NCBI RefSeq assembly: GCF_025847205.1
Contig: NZ_JAOYTH010000006.1
Span: 186,001-250,000 of the forward strand
Direction: 5' to 3'
Length of the DNA: 64,000 bases
From: Pararhizobium sp. YC-54
GTDB taxonomy: Bacteria > Pseudomonadota > Alphaproteobacteria > Rhizobiales > Rhizobiaceae
This document shows positions 55,768-64,000 of this stretch, piece by piece. The translations under genes were made by a program, and so were the position numbers. Numbering within the stretch: the first letter of the stretch is position 1; each line of letters starts with the position of its first letter. The notes under the pieces are model-generated. The model did no database searches, had not been told where the DNA came from, and worked only from the letters and a program-made list of their open reading frames with translations.

Positions 55768-56904
55768 CTAGCCTTTGCCGATGCTCACCCATTCATTGGT
55801 TTTCGCCGACTGGTAGCTAGCAGAGACGACTTTTTGCACTTCAAAGCCTTCGCGGAAGTCGGTGCCTGGCCTGGTGCCTGTCGCGATCGCTGACAGGAAC
55901 TCGTTGGCTTCGATGGCTTTCAAATCGTTGAAGCCGATCTGGTGGCCGGGAGCGACACAGAAGGCGCCGTAGGGTGGATGCTCGGGCCCCGCCCAGATGG
56001 TACGGTAACCTCTGGTGCGGATGCTGTCGCCGGCAAACCAGACCTTGAGTTCGTTCATCCGCTCCTGCGTGAAGACGATGCTGCCCTTGGAGCCGTAGAT
56101 TTCGAAATCATGCTGCATCTTGCGGCCGGAGGCGCTCCAATTGGCCTCGAAGCTGCCGGTGGCGCCGCCTTCGAACCGCACGAAGGCGCGGGTGATATCG
56201 TCCACCTCAACGGCGCGCATCTGCCTTGATCCGCGCGCCACCGGACGCTCCGGCACCTGGATGATGGTTTCAGCCAGGACCGCGGTCATCGGCCCGATCA
56301 GATGGCGCAGCGACGCAATGATATGGCTACCTATATCTGCGAGCGCGCCTCCGCCGCTTTTCGGATCAAGCCGCCAGCCCCAGGGAGCGGAGGCGTCCAT
56401 CATGAAATCCTCGGCATGAATGCCGCGCACCGAGCGGATCTCGCCGATCTCACCGCTTTCGATCAGGTCCTTGGCAAGGAAGATCATCGGGTTCTTCAGG
56501 TAGTTGAACCCGACCTGAGTCATCACGCCGGCTTTCTCGGCGGCGGCGACCATTTCGGCGCAATCGACAACAGTGGGGGCCAGCGGCTTCTCGCAATAGA
56601 CATGCTTGCCATGGGCGATGGCGGCGAGCGCCATCTCCTTGTGAAGAAGATTGGGCGTGGTGATGTCGATGATGTCGATATCCGGATCGGTCAGAAGCGC
56701 GCGCCAGTCGGCCGTCGCCTTGCGGAAGCCCAGGTTGCGGCGTGCCTTTTCCGCACCGTCCAGCGAGACGTCGGCGACCGAGACCAGATCAAGGTCGAAG
56801 GGCTGGTCGAAAACCCGTGCGGCGATCGTAAAGCCGAGTGCATGGGCCTTGCCCATGAAACCCGTTCCGATCAAACCAACGCCGATCCTGCGCTTGCCAT
56901 TCAT
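55768..56904 (-). CDS. Gfo/Idh/MocA family oxidoreductase, IolY-like inositol dehydrogenase
   Basis: A 378-residue NAD(P)-dependent oxidoreductase. The Rossmann motif is GVGLIGTGFMGKAHALGF at about residues 8-25, then the YCEKPL catalytic lysine segment at about residue 105 and VGFNYLKNPMIFLAKDLI. The position upstream of iolR and the iol genes suggests an inositol dehydrogenase, perhaps the scyllo-inositol-specific IolY type rather than classic IdhA; I am not sure of the substrate. The ATG at 56904 gives MNGKRRIGVGLIGTG. Its promoter carries an IolR-type site at 56979-56994. Confidence 0.85.
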   Translation of the reverse strand: MNGKRRIGVGLIGTGFMGKAHALGFTIAARVFDQPFDLDLVSVADVSLDGAEKARRNLGFRKATADWRALLTDPDIDIIDITTPNLLHKEMALAAIAHGKHVYCEKPLAPTVVDCAEMVAAAEKAGVMTQVGFNYLKNPMIFLAKDLIESGEIGEIRSVRGIHAEDFMMDASAPWGWRLDPKSGGGALADIGSHIIASLRHLIGPMTAVLAETIIQVPERPVARGSRQMRAVEVDDITRAFVRFEGGATGSFEANWSASGRKMQHDFEIYGSKGSIVFTQERMNELKVWFAGDSIRTRGYRTIWAGPEHPPYGAFCVAPGHQIGFNDLKAIEANEFLSAIATGTRPGTDFREGFEVQKVVSASYQSAKTNEWVSIGKG

Positions 56905-56970
56905 GCCTGCGTACTCCCCTCGCCGCGCTGCGCAGCTTCTGAGACATCATGAAATGATACGAGCAAACAC

Positions 56971-56994
56971 TGTCAAGATGGAATGTTTATTCGA
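56971..56994 (-). promoter_or_regulatory. Oxidoreductase promoter with IolR-type site
   Basis: Minus-strand -35 TTGACA (56971-56976 on +) is preceded at 56979-56994 by TGGAATGTTTATTCGA (+ strand), a GGAA-N6-TTC dyad. Its 2-nt spacing to the -35 is identical to that at the iolC promoter. Confidence 0.6.
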
Positions 56995-57082
56995 ATATCG
57001 CCGTTGTATGGTTCCCTTGGAAACATATCAGCCGGGGGAAAACGGTAGATTGAACGGCAAGATGTGGAAATGATCCTGTTCG

Positions 57083-57097
57083 TTAACGCATTTTTAC
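57083..57097 (+). promoter_or_regulatory. CtrA-like TTAA-N7-TTAC sequence
   Basis: TTAACGCATTTTTAC matches seven of eight bases of the CtrA consensus TTAA-N7-TTAA. It lies 75 nt upstream of the amidotransferase ATG. With only one copy and an A/T-rich motif the match may be chance. Confidence 0.25.
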
Positions 57098-57171
57098 CAT
57101 GTTCGGCCGGATGATCGACATGGTTAACGAACCATCAAGGCGGGCCATCCCCGCGATCGGGAGTAGTGTGA

Positions 57172-57999
57172 ATGTGCCGCTGGGCAGCCTATCGCGGAGA
57201 GCCGCTTTATCTGGAAGAACTGGTATCGTCGCCGGCCCATTCGCTGATCGAGCAATCTCACTGCGCCACCCGGGCCAAGACAGCGACAAACGGCGATGGC
57301 TTCGGCATTGCCTGGTATGGCGACCATCCGGAGCCCGGCCGCTACCGCGACATCCTGCCTGCCTGGTCGGACTGCAATCTCAAAAGCATCGCCCGGCAGA
57401 TCCGCTCACCGCTGTTTCTTGCCCATGTGCGGGCAGCGACCGGCGGCGGCACGCGGCGCGACAATTGCCATCCCTTCGTGCACGGCCGCTGGACCTTCAT
57501 GCACAACGGCCAGATCGGCGATTTCGAGCATCTGCGCCGGCCGATGGAGGCGATGCTCGACAACGACCTCTACACCGCCCGCACCGGCTCGACCGATAGC
57601 GAGCTTCTGTTTCTGCTGGCGCTGCAATTCGGCCTCGAGCAGGATCCGCTTGGCGCTATCGCCGAAACGCTGGCTTTCGTCGAACGCCTGGCCGAGCATC
57701 TGGAGCGCAAGGTTCTGGTACGATTTACGGCAGCACTTTCCGACGGCCACGATCTCTATGCCGTGCGCTATGCGTCGGACTGGAAAGCCCCGACGCTCTA
57801 TGCGGCGCCGATGGGGCCGAGCGGCGGCTATTGCCTCGTCTCCGAACCGCTCAACGACGACGACAATGCCTGGGTGGAAATTCCCGACGGCACGGCTGTC
57901 ATTGTCGGAGAAAACGGCGTCGATGTCCGCCTGTTCGGGACGCAGGATGCTACCCCGGACATTTCGCGGATGGGGCGGGCAGCGTCAGGAAAAATGTGA
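57172..57999 (+). CDS. Class II glutamine amidotransferase
   Basis: A 275-residue class II amidotransferase (Ntn hydrolase). The nucleophile is Cys2 (MCRWAAYRGEPLYLEELV), so the initiator methionine must be removed; NGDGFGIAWYG and FLAHVRAAT and FMHNGQIGDFE provide the glutamine-binding and oxyanion residues. It is related to YafJ/EgtC-like proteins of unknown acceptor. The ATG is preceded by GGGAG about 8 nt away. Its stop overlaps the coaBC stop by 15 nt on opposite strands. No pathway link is visible. Confidence 0.9.
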   Translation: MCRWAAYRGEPLYLEELVSSPAHSLIEQSHCATRAKTATNGDGFGIAWYGDHPEPGRYRDILPAWSDCNLKSIARQIRSPLFLAHVRAATGGGTRRDNCHPFVHGRWTFMHNGQIGDFEHLRRPMEAMLDNDLYTARTGSTDSELLFLLALQFGLEQDPLGAIAETLAFVERLAEHLERKVLVRFTAALSDGHDLYAVRYASDWKAPTLYAAPMGPSGGYCLVSEPLNDDDNAWVEIPDGTAVIVGENGVDVRLFGTQDATPDISRMGRAASGKM

Positions 58000-59190
58000 G
58001 GCGATGAGCCGGCCAAGCCGTTCGGCAACGGCCTGCTTGTCCATGTCCGGCCAGTCCTCGTCGCCCGATTTGCCGATCACCTTCACGGTGTTGCGGTCAC
58101 CACCCATAATGCCGGTATGGGGCGAGACGTCGTTGGCGACGATATAATCCGCCCCCTTGCGTTCCAGCTTCGAGCGGCCGTTTTCGGCGACATTCTGCGT
58201 TTCCGCGGCAAAGCCGACGACCAGTTTCGGCCGTTTGGCGTGGTGGCCAATGGTTTTCAGAATATCCGGGTTTTCCGTCAGCAGCAGCGGCGGCGGCGCT
58301 TCGCCGGGCTGTTTCTTGATCTTGTTTCCGGAAGCAGCAGCCACGCGCCAGTCGGCAACGGCGGCGACCATCACGGCGATATCGGCGGGCAGCGCCGCAA
58401 TCACGGCGTCGCGCATTTCCTCGGCCCGCTCGACACGAACGACCGTCACCCCCTTCGGATCGGATATCGTGACCGGACCGGAGACCAGCGTCACATCCGC
58501 CCCAAGCCGGGCGAGTTCGGCGGCAATGGCGTGGCCCTGCTTGCCGGATGAGCGGTTGGCGATATAGCGCACCGGATCGATCGGCTCATGCGTCGGGCCG
58601 GAGGTGACGATCGCTTTCTTTCCTGCCAAAGGTTTCGGGCCAGCATCGAGCAGTGCGTCGGCAGCGGCGGCGATCTGCAGTGGCTCGGCCATCCGGCCCT
58701 CGCCCTTTTCGCCGCTTTCGGCCATTTCACCGGCGGCCGGACCGATGAAGCGGATGCCGTCGGCCAGAAGCGTCGCGTGGTTGCGGCGGGTGGCGGGATG
58801 CGACCACATCTTTGGATTCATGGCTGGCGCGACGAGTACCGGCTTGTCCGTCGCCAAAAGGATGGTCGAGGCCAGATCGTCTGCGAGACCGTGCGCCATC
58901 TTCGCCATCAGGTCGGCGGTGGCAGGGGCGATGACAATCAGATCGCAATCGCGGGCAAGGCGGATATGGCCGACATCCTGCTCATCCTCGCGGGAAAACA
59001 GCTCGGTGAACACCTTGTCCGCCGAAAGCGCACCGACGGCAAGCGGCGTCACGAAAGCCTGCGCCCCCGCCGTCATCACCGGCCGCACGGACGCACCGCG
59101 CTCGCGCAGCCGGCGGATCAGATCGAGGCTCTTATAGGCCGCGATGCCGCCGGAAATGATGAGAAGAATGCGTTTTCCCTGAAGCGTCAT
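57985..59190 (-). CDS. coaBC: Bifunctional phosphopantothenoylcysteine decarboxylase / phosphopantothenate--cysteine ligase
   Basis: A 401-residue enzyme of coenzyme A synthesis. The N-terminal flavoprotein decarboxylase has GKRILLIISGGIAAYKSLDLIRRL, the PAMNPKMW motif and HIRLARDCDLIVIAPATADLMAKMAHG. The C-terminal ligase domain starts near residue 190 with KKAIVTSGPTHEPIDPVRYIANRSSGKQGHAIA and has AAVADWRV. The ATG at 59190 fits the family length. Its 3' end overlaps that of the class II amidotransferase by 15 nt on the other strand. Confidence 0.95.
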   Translation of the reverse strand: MTLQGKRILLIISGGIAAYKSLDLIRRLRERGASVRPVMTAGAQAFVTPLAVGALSADKVFTELFSREDEQDVGHIRLARDCDLIVIAPATADLMAKMAHGLADDLASTILLATDKPVLVAPAMNPKMWSHPATRRNHATLLADGIRFIGPAAGEMAESGEKGEGRMAEPLQIAAAADALLDAGPKPLAGKKAIVTSGPTHEPIDPVRYIANRSSGKQGHAIAAELARLGADVTLVSGPVTISDPKGVTVVRVERAEEMRDAVIAALPADIAVMVAAVADWRVAAASGNKIKKQPGEAPPPLLLTENPDILKTIGHHAKRPKLVVGFAAETQNVAENGRSKLERKGADYIVANDVSPHTGIMGGDRNTVKVIGKSGDEDWPDMDKQAVAERLGRLIASHFS

Positions 59191-59328
59191 GGCGAATTCC
59201 GGTTTCGGCGGGCCGTTGCGCCCTGCCCTTTCGGCTGACCCTACTCGACGGGCCGTTGGGAGGCAATCAGCCCGCCGCTATCGGCAAGGCCACCGCCAGC
59301 CATCGAGACTGGCCACATGATGCACGGA

Positions 59329-59751
59329 TCAGTGGCCGTGATGCGTGCACTGGGCATGATCGGCAAGCACCTCGATCACCCGGCATTGATCGACCCGGCC
59401 GTGGCCGCAGCCCTCGACCATCATTTCCAGCTCGGCCTTCAACGCCATCAGGCTGCGTATCCGCTGCTCGACCTCGATGAGCCGGGCCTTGGCAATCGCA
59501 TCGGCGGTCGCGCAAGGCTGGAGAGGGTTGTCCTGCAGGCTGAGAAGCGTGCGGATCGCCTCCACCTCGAAGCCGAGTTCGCGCGCATGGCGGATAAAGG
59601 TCAGGCGGTCGAGGTCGGACTGCTCATAGGAACGCTGGTTGCCCTCGCTGCGGCTGGGCTCCCGCAGCAGCCCGATGCCCTCGTAATAGCGGATGGTCGG
59701 CACCTTGACGCCGCTTTTTCGGGCGGCCTCGCCAATGGTGATCTTTTTCAT
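59329..59751 (-). CDS. MerR-family heavy-metal regulator (Zn/Cd/Pb-responsive CadR/ZntR-like)
   Basis: A 140-residue MerR regulator. The N-terminal helix-turn-helix is ITIGEAARKSGVKVPTIRYYEGIGLL, then the long dimerisation helix LIEVEQRIRSLMALKAELEMM. Metal-site residues are Cys80, Cys115, Cys123 and Cys135 with a His-rich end (CTHHGH), the Zn/Cd/Pb layout rather than the copper type. It is divergent from a P-type ATPase and shares its 19-bp-spacer promoter. The ATG at 59751 gives MKKITIGEAARK. The exact metal is not resolvable by eye. Confidence 0.9.
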   Translation of the reverse strand: MKKITIGEAARKSGVKVPTIRYYEGIGLLREPSRSEGNQRSYEQSDLDRLTFIRHARELGFEVEAIRTLLSLQDNPLQPCATADAIAKARLIEVEQRIRSLMALKAELEMMVEGCGHGRVDQCRVIEVLADHAQCTHHGH

Positions 59752-59762
59752 GGTTTTCCCTC

Positions 59763-59793
59763 TTGCACCTCTAGCCACTAGAGGATGTAGGAA
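59763..59793 (+). promoter_or_regulatory. MerR-type promoter of the P-type ATPase
   Basis: TTGCAC (59763-59768) and TAGGAA (59788-59793) are 19 nt apart, the long spacer typical of MerR-activated promoters. A perfect dyad CCTCTAG-CCA-CTAGAGG (59768-59784) fills the spacer. Activation by the divergently encoded MerR protein is inferred. Confidence 0.75.
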
Positions 59794-59847
59794 AGATGCC
59801 AGAGTTTGACAAGCACGAACAACAAGCACGGATACAGGAAGCGGACA

Positions 59848-62127
59848 ATGGCAGAGGCGACACAGACGCGATACCGGGTAGAGGGCATGGATTGCGCCTC
59901 TTGCGCGGCCAAGATCGATACGGCCGTCCGGCGCATGCCGGGCGTCACGGACGTTTCGGTTTCGGTGACGGCGGGAACCATGACCGTGAACCACGACGCG
60001 GTCAGCGACCTCACGGCCATCGCCAGGAAGGTCACGGGGCTTGGCTATTCGGTCTCGCAGCTCGCCGGCAAGGCCGCGCCGGTTACAGAGCCCAAGCAGG
60101 CATGCTGCGGCCATGGTCACGGCGATCACAGCCATGCCGCCCACGATCACGCCGGCCATGGCGACCATGATGGCCATGACCATGCGGGACACGACCATTC
60201 GAAACCCGCAGCCGGAGATGCGGCCGAAAGCTTGCACGGGCATGACCATGGCCCGACCGCCGGTCGCTGGTGGGCAAGCAAAAAAGGCAGGCTGACGATC
60301 CTTTCGGGCGCCGCGCTGGTCGTTGCCTATGCTGCCGGCCACCTCGTGCCGTCGATCGCGCCTTACGCCTTTATCGCCGCCATGCTGATCGGGCTTATCC
60401 CGATTGCCCGGCGCGCCATCATGGCGGCGATGGCCGGGACACCGTTTTCGATCGAAATGCTGATGACCATCGCTGCCGTCGGCGCGGTCATCATCAATGC
60501 CGGCGAAGAGGCCGCCGCCGTGGTCTTTCTGTTCCTTGTCGGCGAACTCCTGGAAGGCGTGGCGGCGGGCAAGGCCCGCCAGAGCATCCAGTCGCTGACA
60601 GCACTCGTGCCGAAGGAAGCGCTTTTGGAAGAAAACGGCCAGACGCGCGCGGTTCCGGCCGAAAGCCTTGCAGTCGGCGCGACCATTCTCGTTCGCCCCG
60701 GCGACCGTATCTCTGCGGATGGTCTGATCCTGTCGGGCGAAAGCGCCGTCGACGAGGCGCCGGTGACCGGCGAAAGCACGCCGGTGCGCAAGCGCGTCGA
60801 TGACAAGGTCTTTGCCGGCACGATCAATGGTGACGCGGCGCTGCGCGTCCGGGTGACGGCGACCGCCGCCGACAACACAATTGCCCGCGTCGTCAAGCTG
60901 GTCGAAGAAGCCCAGGAATCCAAGGCACCGACCGAGCGTTTCATCGACCGTTTTTCGCGTTACTACACGCCCGGTGTCGTGGTCGTTGCCGCGCTGGTCG
61001 CCATCATTCCGCCGCTGTTTCTGGGCGGTGCATGGGGTGAATGGGTCTACAAGGGCCTCGCCATCCTGCTCATCGGCTGCCCCTGCGCCCTGGTGATCTC
61101 GACGCCGGCTGCCATTGCCGCCTCGCTTTCCGCCGGTGCCCGGTGCGGCCTGCTGTTGAAGGGCGGCGCAGTGCTGGAAACGCTGGGCACCATCAATGCG
61201 GTCGCTCTGGACAAGACCGGCACGCTGACCGAAGGCAAGCCAAAGGTTACGGATATCGTCGCCTTCGGCCATTCCGAAGCCGACGTACTGACCTTCGCCG
61301 CAGCTCTTGAAACCGAATCGAGCCACCCGCTGGCCAAGGCGATCCTTGATCGTGCCGCAGCCGGCAAGGTGGCTATTCCAGCCGTATCCGATGCCAAGGC
61401 GCTGGGCGGCAAGGGCGTGACCGCGACGGTCGACGGCAAGGCGGTCTTCTTCGGTTCGCCGCAGGCAGCCGGTGATCGCGTTGCGCTGTCGGCTAGACAG
61501 ACAGCGCAAATCACCGCGCTCAACGACGAGGGCAAGACCGTCTCCGTGCTGATCATCGGCGACACGCTGGCCGGTGCGATCGCCATGCGCGACGAGCCGC
61601 GCACTGATGCAAAATCCGGGCTGAAAGCACTGACGGATAAGGGCGTCAAGATCGTCATGCTGACCGGCGACAACAAGCGCACGGCAACCGCGATCGGCCG
61701 TGAGCTCGGTATCGAGGTGCGCGCCGAACTGATGCCCGAAGACAAGCAGCGGATCGTTGGTGAACTGAAGCAACAAGGCCTCATCGTTGCCAAGGTCGGC
61801 GATGGGATCAACGATGCACCGGCGCTGGCGGCGGCCGATATCGGCATCGCCATGGGCGGCGGCACCGATGTGGCGCTCGAAACGGCCGATGCCGCCGTGC
61901 TTCATGGCCGGGTCGGCGATGTCGCCGAGATGATCGATCTATCGAAACGCACGATGGGCAATATCCGCCAGAACATCACCATCGCTCTGGGCCTGAAAGC
62001 CGTGTTCCTGGTCACCACCATTGCCGGCATTACCGGGCTGTGGCCGGCGATCCTTGCCGATACGGGCGCGACCGTGCTGGTGACGATCAATGCGCTGAGG
62101 CTTCTGGCACCCGTGCGCAGCATCTGA
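59848..62127 (+). CDS. Zn2+/Cd2+/Pb2+-exporting P-type ATPase
   Basis: A 759-residue P1B-type ATPase. The N-terminal HMA domain has GMDCASC (Cys16, Cys19); a His-rich linker (about residues 100-150) suits divalent metals. The transmembrane metal site is GCPCALV with Cys411-Pro412-Cys413; the phosphorylation site is DKTGTLTEG with Asp455; GDGINDAP is present. The motif set and the CadR/ZntR-type regulator point to a ZntA-like Zn/Cd/Pb exporter rather than a copper pump. The ATG at 59848 has AGGA about 10 nt upstream. It converges on the deaminase gene. Confidence 0.94.
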   Translation: MAEATQTRYRVEGMDCASCAAKIDTAVRRMPGVTDVSVSVTAGTMTVNHDAVSDLTAIARKVTGLGYSVSQLAGKAAPVTEPKQACCGHGHGDHSHAAHDHAGHGDHDGHDHAGHDHSKPAAGDAAESLHGHDHGPTAGRWWASKKGRLTILSGAALVVAYAAGHLVPSIAPYAFIAAMLIGLIPIARRAIMAAMAGTPFSIEMLMTIAAVGAVIINAGEEAAAVVFLFLVGELLEGVAAGKARQSIQSLTALVPKEALLEENGQTRAVPAESLAVGATILVRPGDRISADGLILSGESAVDEAPVTGESTPVRKRVDDKVFAGTINGDAALRVRVTATAADNTIARVVKLVEEAQESKAPTERFIDRFSRYYTPGVVVVAALVAIIPPLFLGGAWGEWVYKGLAILLIGCPCALVISTPAAIAASLSAGARCGLLLKGGAVLETLGTINAVALDKTGTLTEGKPKVTDIVAFGHSEADVLTFAAALETESSHPLAKAILDRAAAGKVAIPAVSDAKALGGKGVTATVDGKAVFFGSPQAAGDRVALSARQTAQITALNDEGKTVSVLIIGDTLAGAIAMRDEPRTDAKSGLKALTDKGVKIVMLTGDNKRTATAIGRELGIEVRAELMPEDKQRIVGELKQQGLIVAKVGDGINDAPALAAADIGIAMGGGTDVALETADAAVLHGRVGDVAEMIDLSKRTMGNIRQNITIALGLKAVFLVTTIAGITGLWPAILADTGATVLVTINALRLLAPVRSI

Positions 62128-62136
62128 GATCTGATT

Positions 62137-62160
62137 TCCGGCGGCCTGTCTGCCGCCGGA
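62137..62160. terminator. Strong hairpin between convergent genes
   Basis: TCCGGCGGC and GCCGCCGGA are perfect 9-nt arms around a 6-nt loop in the 49-nt gap between the ATPase and the deaminase gene. There is no T-run on either strand, so it could be a bidirectional transcript-end hairpin of the factor-dependent kind. Confidence 0.4.
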
Positions 62161-62176
62161 CCGCAATCCCGAATGC

Positions 62177-62644
62177 CTAACCCTCCTGCATCTTCCTCCA
62201 GAGGTCGTAAATATCTTCTTCGCCCTTAGGCCGGACCGGACGATAGGCAAAATTCATCTGCTGTTCGGCGAGGGGCTTTTGGAGGTCCGCATAAAGCGGC
62301 GCGGAGGTCAGCCCGAAAGGCGCACCGTCCTCGTTTGAATAGGCGTAGTAAATGTCGGTGATGCCGGCAAGACGCATGGCAGCAAGACACATCGGACACG
62401 GATGGCCGCTGGCATACATGGTGGCGCCCTTGAGGATCGGCGAATGGCGCTTGATGGCCGCCGCGCGCACGGCGATCAGTTCGGCATGGGACGTCGGGTC
62501 ATGCGTTTCCACCACACCGTTGACGCCGTGGGCGACGACCTCGCCGTCCATGACCAGCACGGCGCCGAACGGGCGTCCGCCTCTGCGGACATTCTCGCGG
62601 GCAAGCGCGATGGCCTCGGTCATGAAGCGATCTGCATCCGACAT
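62177..62644 (-). CDS. Nucleoside deaminase (guanine/cytosine deaminase-like)
   Basis: A 155-residue cytidine-deaminase-fold enzyme with the zinc motif: HAE at His53-Glu55 (TSHAELIAVR) and the PCPMC site at Cys83 and Cys86 (SGHPCPMCLAAM). It resembles guanine deaminase (GuaD-type) or tRNA-adenosine deaminase-like proteins; the substrate is not settled. The ATG at 62644 is decided by family start MSDADRFMTEAIALAR. The gene is on the same strand as the MacB-type gene but 86 nt away. Confidence 0.88.
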   Translation of the reverse strand: MSDADRFMTEAIALARENVRRGGRPFGAVLVMDGEVVAHGVNGVVETHDPTSHAELIAVRAAAIKRHSPILKGATMYASGHPCPMCLAAMRLAGITDIYYAYSNEDGAPFGLTSAPLYADLQKPLAEQQMNFAYRPVRPKGEEDIYDLWRKMQEG

Positions 62645-62730
62645 AGGCTCTCTCCTGTTTCGCTGCACCATTGGAAACGATGAGCGGAGCGACGTCAACC
62701 GTCGCGTTGGATGGCGCCGTGAACGGTTGG

Positions 62731-64000
62731 TCAGGTTGACGCCAACGCCACGGCCGGCTGCAGGCGGGAAGCATTGTAGGCGGGCAAATAGCCGAAGACC
62801 AAGCCGGTGAGGAAGGCGCTGCCAAAGGCGAGGACCACGGGACCCGGCGCGAAGCTGACGGTAATGCCGAAGGCCTGCGCCACCGCACCGATGCTGAGGC
62901 CGAGACCCACGCCGATCAGGCCGCCGAGCGCGGAGACGACCAGCGCCTCGACGATGAACTGGGTGAGGATATCGCGGCCACGGGCGCCGGTCGCCATGCG
63001 GATGCCGATCTCACGGGTACGCTCGGTGACCGAGACCAGCATGATGTTCATCACCCCGATACCGCCGACAAGCAGCGAGATGGCCGCGATCGAGCCGAGG
63101 AAGACTTTCAGGATATTCGACGTTTCGGTAAAGGTTTCGCGGATCGCCGCCATATTGATGATCTGCGTGTCCTGGCGTTTGTGGCGCTCGTCAAGCAAGG
63201 CCTGGATCTGGTCCTGCGTCACGTTGATGGCGCTGCCATCCTTCACCTGCACGGTGATGGAGCGGACGTTCCTTGCCCCGAAGAGGCGCAGGTTGCCGGT
63301 CGACAGCGGCACCAGCACGGTATCGTCCTGATCGTTGCCGCCGGCGCTGGCACCCTTCCTCGACATCACGCCGATCACCTGGAAGGGGATGTTCTTGATG
63401 AGAATATACTGGCCGAGCGGATCGGCGCCATCGGGAAACAGTGCATCCGCTGCCGTCCTGCCCAGAACCGCGACGCCTGCATAGGCGTCCATGTCCGCCT
63501 TTTCGAGGAAGGCGCCCTCCTCGATCGCCCATGACTTCGCCTGCGGAAACTGCGGCACCGTGCCATTGACCGTCGTCTGCGTATCGAGATTGCCGGCGGG
63601 CACGGTCAGCGTGCTCGACATTTCCGGCACAGCGAAGCTGATATTCGGCAGTTCCAGAATCGCATCGGCATCCGACGGAATCAGCGAAACGTTGCTGCCC
63701 CCTTCGCCACCGCGAAAATTGGACATGTTGGGCCGCACGACCAGAAGATCGGATCCCATGGCGGCAATGCGGCTCAACACTGAGTCCTGCGCCCCTGTCC
63801 CGATGGCAAGCATGGCGACGACGGAACTGACGCCGATGACGATGCCGAGCAATGTGAGGATGGTCCGAAACAGATTGGCCCGAAGCGCCCGGAGAGACAT
63901 GCGCACGGCCTCGGCCACGTCGGTGACGATGGCAGCCTTGCCGACGCTTCTCGCCGCCAGCGCCGGCTTGGCGCGGCCGATCCGCCTGATATTGCCGGGA
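62731..64000 (-). CDS. MacB-type ABC transporter (permease part; 5' end beyond window)
   Basis: At least 423 residues reach the right edge in an open frame. Four hydrophobic segments are seen: one near the start ([21 protein letters not shown], following [17 protein letters not shown] of the linker) and three near the C terminus ([35 protein letters not shown] and [19 protein letters not shown]). Between them is the large periplasmic MacB domain. The late [12 protein letters not shown] is the FtsX/MacB signature. The upstream sequence up to 64000 stays in frame with no stop, and reads like the ABC-to-permease linker, so the ATPase domain is probably fused in the part not shown. A macrolide- or peptide-type export role is a family guess. 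Confidence 0.85.
   Translation of the reverse strand, partial: PGNIRRIGRAKPALAARSVGKAAIVTDVAEAVRMSLRALRANLFRTILTLLGIVIGVSSVVAMLAIGTGAQDSVLSRIAAMGSDLLVVRPNMSNFRGGEGGSNVSLIPSDADAILELPNISFAVPEMSSTLTVPAGNLDTQTTVNGTVPQFPQAKSWAIEEGAFLEKADMDAYAGVAVLGRTAADALFPDGADPLGQYILIKNIPFQVIGVMSRKGASAGGNDQDDTVLVPLSTGNLRLFGARNVRSITVQVKDGSAINVTQDQIQALLDERHKRQDTQIINMAAIRETFTETSNILKVFLGSIAAISLLVGGIGVMNIMLVSVTERTREIGIRMATGARGRDILTQFIVEALVVSALGGLIGVGLGLSIGAVAQAFGITVSFAPGPVVLAFGSAFLTGLVFGYLPAYNASRLQPAVALAST

Noticed and set aside
59329..61905. An 858-codon minus-strand frame running through the P-type ATPase gene
   Set aside because: Only its last 140 codons (from ATG 59751) are a MerR protein. The rest is antisense to the ATPase and starts inside it.

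Overview
The window looks like chromosomal DNA of a Rhizobiaceae-type alphaproteobacterium (Rhizobium/Agrobacterium/Sinorhizobium relatives). This rests on GC-rich coding sequence, protein families and gene orders typical of that family (rsmI-yraN, gshB-comM, an idh-iolR-iolCDEB block, ugpBAEC, a Sinorhizobium-type pmtA) and palindromic intergenic repeats of rhizobial style. The species cannot be named from sequence alone. I saw no rRNA, tRNA, CRISPR array, prophage or IS transposase. Almost every base is explained by about 66 protein genes, and the calls are family-level readings by eye.

Layout. 1-4.1 kb: a LigT-like gene cut by the left edge, two adjacent O6-methylguanine-DNA methyltransferases, and two ArsR-SRPBCC autoregulated modules (the first also carrying a GST). 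4.3-7.7 kb: guaA, an MTA/SAH nucleosidase, a hotdog thioesterase and a GNAT protein. 7.8-14.5 kb: an imelysin / di-haem cytochrome / imelysin / DUF1513 iron- or redox-type cluster with corA inside it. 14.7-25.8 kb: RNA modification (RsmB-type, QueG), cell envelope (RlpA-like, UppP), pyrF and pmtA. 26-36.3 kb: dnaN, rsmI, yraN, the ugpBAEC glycerol-3-phosphate ABC importer, gshB and comM. 36.3-48.7 kb: cysK, three LysE-type exporters, an EamA/Lrp divergent pair, dut, prfC, a DUF2182/DUF1326 pair, a HAD phosphatase, an AraC regulator and a GFA protein. 48.8-57 kb: inositol catabolism. 57.2-64 kb: a class II amidotransferase, coaBC, a MerR regulator divergent from a Zn/Cd/Pb P-type ATPase, a deaminase, and a MacB-type gene cut by the right edge.

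How genes work together. The iol block forms a pathway from inositol through inosose dehydration (IolE), ring opening (IolD), isomerisation (IolB) and phosphorylation/cleavage (IolC fusion), controlled by an RpiR-type IolR. GAA-N6-TTC sites lie 2 nt upstream of the -35 elements of both the iolC and oxidoreductase promoters. The MerR protein and P-type ATPase share a promoter with a 19-bp spacer and a central dyad. The two ArsR modules each have a perfect or near-perfect palindrome centred immediately before the ATG, with a promoter that predicts leaderless mRNA.

The most unusual items are: the start-codon operators of the two ArsR genes, whose half-site also encodes the N-terminal MV-x-Y; a rhizobial palindromic repeat inserted in frame inside the di-haem cytochrome gene, adding about 58 residues; repeats filling the gaps of the iol and ugp operons; and two small stem-loops near corA with an identical 9-nt loop and a compensating base-pair change.
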